Below are positions 7,362-11,399 of a stretch of 11,399 nucleotides of DNA, piece by piece. A model generated the notes under the pieces. That model was not told the DNA's origin. It saw only the letters and a program-made list of their open reading frames with translations, and searched no databases. Position numbers and translations under genes: made by a program. Positions within the stretch are counted from its first letter, which is position 1, and each line of letters begins with the position of its first letter. Source of the stretch: Spirochaetes bacterium ADurb.Bin110 (GTDB lineage Bacteria; Spirochaetota; Spirochaetia; Treponematales; Rectinemataceae); assembly GCA_002070755.1 (NCBI GenBank), contig MWDY01000163.1, positions 1 to 11,399 of the forward strand, written 5' to 3'.

Positions 7362-8726
7362 ATGTCAGAGACTGAAGTAACTATGGAAAAGATCGTTTCC
7401 CTCGCAAAACGTCGAGGTTTTGTATTTCAATCCTCAGAGATATATGGCGGCCTTTCGGGAGCATGGGATTATGGTCCCCAAGGAATTGAGCTAAAAAATA
7501 GGATTGCTCGATTCTGGTGGAAAGAAATGACTCAGATGCATGATAATATCGTGGGTCTTGATGCAGCCATTCTAATGCACCCCAGGGTATGGGAGGCTTC
7601 TGGGCATGTTGAGAACTTTACCGATCCTCTCGTTGATTGCAAGAAATGCAAGGCGCGGTTCAGAGCTGATCAAATTCCTCCCGATAATCTTGTTGAAAAA
7701 AAATGCCCAGACTGTGGCGGCGAGCTAACTGATACTCGCAAGTTCAACCTCATGTTCAAGACCACTTTGGGCCCAGTAGAAGATGAATCTGGCCTTGTCT
7801 ACCTGCGACCCGAAACGGCACAGGGTATATATGTGAATTTCAAGAATGTTCAACAGTCCAATCGTATGAAGATTCCATTCGGCATTGCACAGATTGGAAA
7901 AGCTTTTCGCAATGAGATAGTCACAAAGAATTTCATATTCAGGACCTGTGAGTTTGAACAGATGGAAATGCAATTCTTTGTTAAGCCAGGTTCAGATGAA
8001 GATTGGTTCGAATATTGGCGTGCAGAGCGCTGGAGCTATTACCAGAAAATGGGCGTAAATATGAAGAAATTGCGCTGGCATCGCCATGGAGCCGATGAGC
8101 TAGCTCACTACGCCAAAGACGCCTATGATATAGAATACGAGTTTCCCATGGGCTTCAAAGAACTCGAAGGAGTGCATAATCGCACTAATTACGATTTGAG
8201 TCGCCATCAGCAATATTCGGGCAAAGATCTGCAATATATCGATCAAGACAGTGGAAACGAACGCTATGTTCCATACATAATAGAGACTAGCGCTGGTTTG
8301 ACTCGACAGCTCCTCATGTTACTCTGCGATTCTTACGAAGAGCAAAAGATATCTGATAAAGGCAACGAAGATGATTGGCGTACAGTGCTTCATTTTCATC
8401 CAGTTCTGGCTCCGATTACAGTTGCGGTTCTGCCCCTTATGAAAAAGGATGGCTTGGCTGAGCGTGCTCAGGATATTCGAATTGAACTAAAAGATGATTT
8501 TGTAACTGACTACGATCAGTCGGGCGCAATTGGTCGACGTTATCGGCGGCAGGATGAAATTGGAACACCTTTCTGTGTGACTATCGATTATCAGACAAAA
8601 GATGATAATAGCGTAACAGTTCGGGACAGAGACAGCATGCTTCAGGAAAGGGTGCCGCGAGCTAATCTGGCATCGTACATACAGCAAAAGATAAAGAGCT
8701 ATAATGCCCCAATCAGTCGGAAGTAG
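7362..8726 (+). CDS. glyS: Glycyl-tRNA synthetase, homodimeric alpha2 type
   Basis: A 454-residue class II synthetase that charges tRNA(Gly). It is the single-chain alpha2 enzyme found in archaea, eukaryotes and some bacteria, not the alpha2beta2 GlyQ+GlyS form. The N-terminal LAKRRGFVFQSSEIYGG and SGAWDYGPQG motifs are diagnostic. A zinc-finger-like insert has C93/C96 and C115/C118. Motif 2 is FRNE followed by FRTCEFEQMEMQFF (about 182-205) and motif 3 is ETSAGLTR with R315. The anticodon-binding domain starts near HFHPVLAPITVAVLPL and includes GAIGRRYRRQDEIGTPFCVTID. The ATG at 7362 has AAAGGAG (7346-7352); a later in-frame ATG at 7383 has no such site. The gene is 54 bases after glnS and is probably the last of that operon, since a strong hairpin follows 18 bases after its stop. 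Confidence 0.96.
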   Translation: MSETEVTMEKIVSLAKRRGFVFQSSEIYGGLSGAWDYGPQGIELKNRIARFWWKEMTQMHDNIVGLDAAILMHPRVWEASGHVENFTDPLVDCKKCKARFRADQIPPDNLVEKKCPDCGGELTDTRKFNLMFKTTLGPVEDESGLVYLRPETAQGIYVNFKNVQQSNRMKIPFGIAQIGKAFRNEIVTKNFIFRTCEFEQMEMQFFVKPGSDEDWFEYWRAERWSYYQKMGVNMKKLRWHRHGADELAHYAKDAYDIEYEFPMGFKELEGVHNRTNYDLSRHQQYSGKDLQYIDQDSGNERYVPYIIETSAGLTRQLLMLLCDSYEEQKISDKGNEDDWRTVLHFHPVLAPITVAVLPLMKKDGLAERAQDIRIELKDDFVTDYDQSGAIGRRYRRQDEIGTPFCVTIDYQTKDDNSVTVRDRDSMLQERVPRANLASYIQQKIKSYNAPISRK

Positions 8727-8740
8727 AGAAGGCCAAAGAT

Positions 8741-8778
8741 AAAAAATGTCCCCGTAATAGCAGTATTTCGGGGACATT
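8741..8778 (-). terminator. Intrinsic terminator of the HU gene, possibly bidirectional
   Basis: AATGTCCCCG (8745-8754) and CGGGGACATT (8769-8778) form a perfect 10-bp stem; after one T-T mismatch the loop can add four A-T pairs around GCAG. Read on the minus strand, the stem runs into six consecutive T (complement of 8741-8746), the classic rho-independent arrangement, 38 bases past the HU stop. On the plus strand, after glyS, the stem is followed by CCATGCC and only then TTTT, so termination of the glyS transcript is likely weaker. Confidence 0.8.
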
Positions 8779-8816
8779 CCATGCCTTTTAATGCTTTCTA
8801 TAATTATTAAGACGAT

Positions 8817-9116
8817 TCATTTGCCTAAAACGGCATCCTTGCAGGGTTTTGCTACGGTAATCTTAATCACATTCCGTGCGGGAATTGTTATCTGCTCTCC
8901 TGTTGCTGGATTACGTCCAACCTTGGCTTTGCGATGGACAACTTTCATAATTGCTATGCCCGGGATAGTAAACTTTTTATTCTTCTTCGCTTCTGAATAA
9001 GCGAGTTTGGCTAGTGCATCTAGCACAAGATTTACATCCTTCTTAGTAAAGCCTGTCGACTTTGCTAATGCATCAATAATCTCGACCTTGGTCAGCGGTT
9101 TTCCTGTCGATGGCAT
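8817..9116 (-). CDS. hup: HU-family DNA-binding protein
   Basis: A 99-residue histone-like protein of the HU/IHF family, which binds and bends DNA as a dimer and shapes the nucleoid. The N-terminal helical part (TKVEIIDALAKSTGFTKKDV) forms the dimer body. FTIPGIAIMKVV starts the beta-sheet and the arm tip reads RNPATG (68-73), where P70 would intercalate into the minor groove. KITVAKPCKDAVLGK closes the arm and last helix. The basic, slightly extended N-terminus and the KPCKDA ending resemble a subgroup of HU-like proteins from several non-model phyla rather than E. coli HupA/B. The frame is open back to 9179, but the ATG at 9116 has AGGAG (complement of 9123-9127) and matches the family start. 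It lies alone on the minus strand, with its own promoter and terminator, between two synthetase operons. Confidence 0.95.
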   Translation of the reverse strand: MPSTGKPLTKVEIIDALAKSTGFTKKDVNLVLDALAKLAYSEAKKNKKFTIPGIAIMKVVHRKAKVGRNPATGEQITIPARNVIKITVAKPCKDAVLGK

Positions 9117-9142
9117 ATTCTTCTCCTTTTCTTCAAGAATGG

Positions 9143-9190
9143 CGGCTCGACGCAATAAAGAGCCGTTGCAAATATGCATTAAGCATATTT
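9143..9190 (-). promoter_or_regulatory. Structured 5' leader of the HU mRNA (two hairpins)
   Basis: The predicted HU transcript begins near 9192. Its first bases form a perfect 8-bp stem, AAATATGC (9170-9177) with GCATATTT (9183-9190), around a 5-base loop. A second stem pairs CGGCTC (9143-9148) with GAGCCG (9160-9165) around 11 bases. Both lie upstream of the ribosome site. A hairpin at the extreme 5' end is known in other genes to protect mRNA from decay; binding by HU itself is only a speculation. The A+T-rich stem is also a perfect palindromic DNA site and could be an operator. Confidence 0.45.
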
Positions 9191-9198
9191 ATATATTT

Positions 9199-9226
9199 AT
9201 TTTACCACAATTATGTTCCTTGTCTA
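9199..9226 (-). promoter_or_regulatory. Promoter of the HU gene (extended -10)
   Basis: On the minus strand TAGACA (complement of 9221-9226) is followed after 16 bases by TAAAAT (complement of 9199-9204). The three bases before the -10 are TGG, giving the TGn extended -10 element. Both hexamers differ from the vegetative consensus at one position. This implies a start near 9192 and a leader of about 75 bases. Confidence 0.65.
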
Positions 9227-9307
9227 GATTTGGTATTGAAAACTTGCGGTATTTCTCACTTTTTGGAAGAAGAAATGGCTTTCTCATGGATACGGCAATA
9301 GAATAAC

Positions 9308-9336
9308 TTGAGCAAGCGTCAATTTCATCCTATACT
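9308..9336 (+). promoter_or_regulatory. Promoter of tyrS
   Basis: TTGAGC (9308-9313) and TATACT (9331-9336) are 17 bases apart. Transcription would begin near 9343, leaving a very short leader of about 18 bases that holds only the ribosome site AAAGGAG (9346-9352). The leader is too short for a T-box or attenuator. Confidence 0.6.
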
Positions 9337-9360
9337 GCAAAACTTAAAGGAGCATTTTTA

Positions 9361-10590
9361 ATGAACAAAGCGCTCGAGATCTTGAAAGAACGCGGTTTTG
9401 TGCAGGAATGCAGTGATCTGGAAGGGCTTTCAAAGCTCATGGACGAAGGGCCAATTACTTTCTACATAGGCACTGATCCAACAGGTCCTTCTCTCCATAT
9501 AGGTCATATGGTTCCATTTTTTGCAATGCGCCATCTAAGGGATGCAGGCCATCGCGGTATAGCCCTCCTAGGAGGTGGAACCGCTCGCATCGGAGACCCA
9601 TCAGGCAAGACTGAGATGAGGAAGCTCATCTCCTATGAAGAAATAGACGCTAATACTGAAAGATTTATAGATCAGCTCGATCGTTTTATCCATTTCGATG
9701 GTGTACATGCACTTACCGCTAACAATAAGGATTGGTTATCCAACCTCAATTACATCGAATTTTTGCGCGAAATAGGCCGCCATTTTTCGGTGAATAGAAT
9801 GCTATCTTTTGAAAGCTATAGAATGCGGCTGGAGACGGGGCTTTCCTTTATCGAGTTTAACTATCAGCTTTTGCAGAGCTATGATTATCTTCAGCTTTAC
9901 AAGCTTCATGGTTGTAGACTACAGATAGGCGGCGACGATCAGTGGGGCAACATAGTGGCTGGAATTGAGCTGATAAGAAGGGTAGAGGGTGCTGAGTGTT
10001 ATGGGCTTACCTTTCCACTCGTAACTACTAGCGATGGAAAAAAAATGGGCAAGACCGAAAAAGGTGCACTCTTTCTTGATCCAGAAATCACAAGCCCTTA
10101 TGAATTTTTCCAATATTTTAGGAATGTATCAGATAGTGATGTAGAAAGATTCTTGCTAATGTTTACTTTTCTGCCCATAGACGAATGCAGATATCTAGGT
10201 TCGCTCAAGGATAAAGCGCTTAATGAAGCTAAGGAACGACTTGCATGGGAAGTCACATCCCTTATACATAGCAAAGAAGAGGCCAACAAAGCAATGAGTG
10301 CCGCCAGGGCGGCTTTTAGAGGAGAAGGAGATGCTTCCCAGCTTCCAACAATCGAGGTTGAAACATCCCGCTTAGATTCAGGCATTGGAGTGCTGGATCT
10401 ATTTGTAGAAGCAGGACTTGCGCCCTCTAAGAGCGAAGCTCGCAGACTCGTTAAACAAAGTGGCGCTTCGGTTAATGGCAGAAAAATCGAAAACGAAATG
10501 CAAATCTTGATGTCGAGCGACTTGGAAGATGGTGCCTTAATGCTTAGGGCTGGAAAGAAGCGCGTTGCGCGAGTAGTGCCTAAGTCATAA
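9361..10590 (+). CDS. tyrS: Tyrosyl-tRNA synthetase
   Basis: A 409-residue class I synthetase that charges tRNA(Tyr) as a homodimer. The catalytic core shows YIGTDPTGPSLHIGHMV (HIGH at 46-49), the LGGGTARIGDPSGK loop, and QIGGDDQWGN in the tyrosine-binding region. The KMSKS loop is KMGKT (228-232), a common TyrRS variant. The C-terminal S4-like RNA-binding domain begins near GIGVLDLFVEAGLAPSKSEARRL and continues with ASVNGRKI, as expected for full-length bacterial TyrS. The ATG has a strong AAAGGAG eight bases upstream. A metallophosphoesterase gene starts 7 bases after the stop, so the two are probably cotranscribed. Confidence 0.97.
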   Translation: MNKALEILKERGFVQECSDLEGLSKLMDEGPITFYIGTDPTGPSLHIGHMVPFFAMRHLRDAGHRGIALLGGGTARIGDPSGKTEMRKLISYEEIDANTERFIDQLDRFIHFDGVHALTANNKDWLSNLNYIEFLREIGRHFSVNRMLSFESYRMRLETGLSFIEFNYQLLQSYDYLQLYKLHGCRLQIGGDDQWGNIVAGIELIRRVEGAECYGLTFPLVTTSDGKKMGKTEKGALFLDPEITSPYEFFQYFRNVSDSDVERFLLMFTFLPIDECRYLGSLKDKALNEAKERLAWEVTSLIHSKEEANKAMSAARAAFRGEGDASQLPTIEVETSRLDSGIGVLDLFVEAGLAPSKSEARRLVKQSGASVNGRKIENEMQILMSSDLEDGALMLRAGKKRVARVVPKS

Positions 10591-10597
10591 GAATAGC

Positions 10598-11317
10598 ATG
10601 GAGCACCTATTCCTTGCCCTTGCTGATATTCATGGCAGCATCGATGCCTTAGAGCAAATACTAAGGGCCAATCCTAACATAGAAGGAATTCTTGTCGCTG
10701 GGGATCTTACGAATTTCGGAAAAGAGAATGAAGCTCATAAAGTGCTTTCGGCTTTTTCGACAATTGTACCTGAAGCAAAGCTATATTTCTTGGCGGGAAA
10801 TTGCGACACTGCAGAAGCAAGAAGGTGCTTTGAAAAGCGTCTGGGCTATATAGAACAGCGATGCTACGCCCTTCTTTCTGAAAAGGATATATGGATCATT
10901 GGTTGTGGTGGAGGCTTGTTCCATACTGGGCTTACGCCATTCGAAATAAGAGAAGAAGAGCTGGAAAACGGATTAAGTCAAGCCTACAAATGTGCCATTC
11001 AAGGTTATAGAGATATAATAGATAGTTCAGAGTTTGTCCCTGATCTTATTGTTTTGACTCACACCCCACCCAAAGATACCTTTGCAGACATGCGTCATTC
11101 GAGACATATAGGAAGCGTAGCTTTTCAGACATTCCTCTATGAACATGAGCCACTTTTATGGGTTTGTGGTCATATTCATGAGGGTAAAAGCATCCATATT
11201 GAAGACAGGACTTTGGTAGTTAATCCTGGGCCTGCCGCCCATGGTTCGTACGCCTTAATCCTCCTAAAAAGATATCCTAAAGGCTGGAAAGCTGCGGCTG
11301 AGCTAAGGTCGATATGA
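10598..11317 (+). CDS. Calcineurin-like metallophosphoesterase, substrate unknown
   Basis: A 239-residue protein with the full metal-binding set of the metallophosphoesterase superfamily, in order: ADIHG (D10, H12), AGDL (D36), AGNCD (N68, D70), LTHTPP (H155) and CGHIHE (H192, H194), followed by NPGP. It should form a two-metal phosphatase or phosphodiesterase in the cytoplasm; there is no signal peptide or membrane segment. GNCD instead of the GNHE motif of PPP-family phosphatases argues against ApaH or a Ser/Thr phosphatase. The overall layout is nearer the small YfcE/archaeal-type phosphodiesterases, but the substrate cannot be inferred. The ATG lies 7 bases after tyrS with no clear ribosome site, suggesting translational coupling. 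The start is supported because the first strand and DIHG follow immediately. Confidence 0.9.
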   Translation: MEHLFLALADIHGSIDALEQILRANPNIEGILVAGDLTNFGKENEAHKVLSAFSTIVPEAKLYFLAGNCDTAEARRCFEKRLGYIEQRCYALLSEKDIWIIGCGGGLFHTGLTPFEIREEELENGLSQAYKCAIQGYRDIIDSSEFVPDLIVLTHTPPKDTFADMRHSRHIGSVAFQTFLYEHEPLLWVCGHIHEGKSIHIEDRTLVVNPGPAAHGSYALILLKRYPKGWKAAAELRSI

Positions 11318-11399
11318 TATTTCAGCCACCTATCAGCGACCAGTAGGACTATATAGATATTTAAAGTAGTCCATTCCAGTAGATAAGGTCTTATTGAAT

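Noticed and set aside
9117..9179. Upstream start extending the HU protein by 21 residues
   Set aside because: The extension spans the HU ribosome site and a leader hairpin, and known HU-like proteins start at the later methionine.
10598..11317. ApaH (diadenosine tetraphosphatase) identity for the phosphoesterase
   Set aside because: ApaH belongs to the PPP group with a GNHE motif; here the motif is GNCD, so only the superfamily is assigned.
1..11399. tRNA genes, CRISPR repeats, insertion sequences or defence genes
   Set aside because: No cloverleaf-like sequence, regularly spaced repeat, transposase-like protein or flanking inverted repeats were seen; almost all the sequence is accounted for by housekeeping genes.

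Overview
The window looks like an ordinary, densely packed housekeeping region of a bacterial chromosome with moderate to low G+C. The gene set points towards a spirochaete, perhaps Treponema-like: acyl carrier protein followed by RNase III, a homodimeric (alpha2) glycyl-tRNA synthetase, a long-armed HU variant, and both GluRS and GlnRS. This assignment is an inference from gene content and protein style; no rRNA or other marker confirms it. I see no insertion sequence, phage gene, CRISPR array, tRNA or rRNA.

Layout. At the left edge is the 3' end of acpP (to 136), followed 16 bases later by rnc (RNase III), both on the plus strand. A minus-strand CCA-adding enzyme/poly(A)-polymerase-family gene (975-2348) converges on rnc. 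Divergent from it is thiN (thiamine pyrophosphokinase, 2404-3054). The 3' end of thiN overlaps by 15 bases the 3' end of a minus-strand HIT-family nucleotide hydrolase/transferase (3040-3528). The HIT gene is separated by only 24 bases from a divergent, unrecognised 115-residue protein with three predicted membrane segments (3553-3900).

The middle of the window is an aminoacyl-tRNA synthetase block. A good sigma70-type promoter (3954-3982) precedes gltX (GluRS), glnS (GlnRS) and glyS (GlyRS), all on the plus strand with strong Shine-Dalgarno sites and small hairpins in the two short gaps. A minus-strand HU-family gene (8817-9116) follows, with its own extended -10 promoter, a hairpin-bearing leader and an intrinsic terminator lying between glyS and HU. 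A second promoter (9308-9336) drives tyrS (TyrRS), with a calcineurin-like metallophosphoesterase 7 bases downstream. The last 82 bases hold no gene I can support.

Functionally the region is dominated by translation and RNA metabolism: four tRNA synthetases, tRNA 3'-end maturation and RNase III. Thiamine diphosphate synthesis and chromosome architecture are added. I did not find a convincing new biological system. The points most worth a second look are the small orphan membrane protein, the two divergent starts without ribosome binding sites, the adjacency of gltX and glnS, and the structured HU leader.
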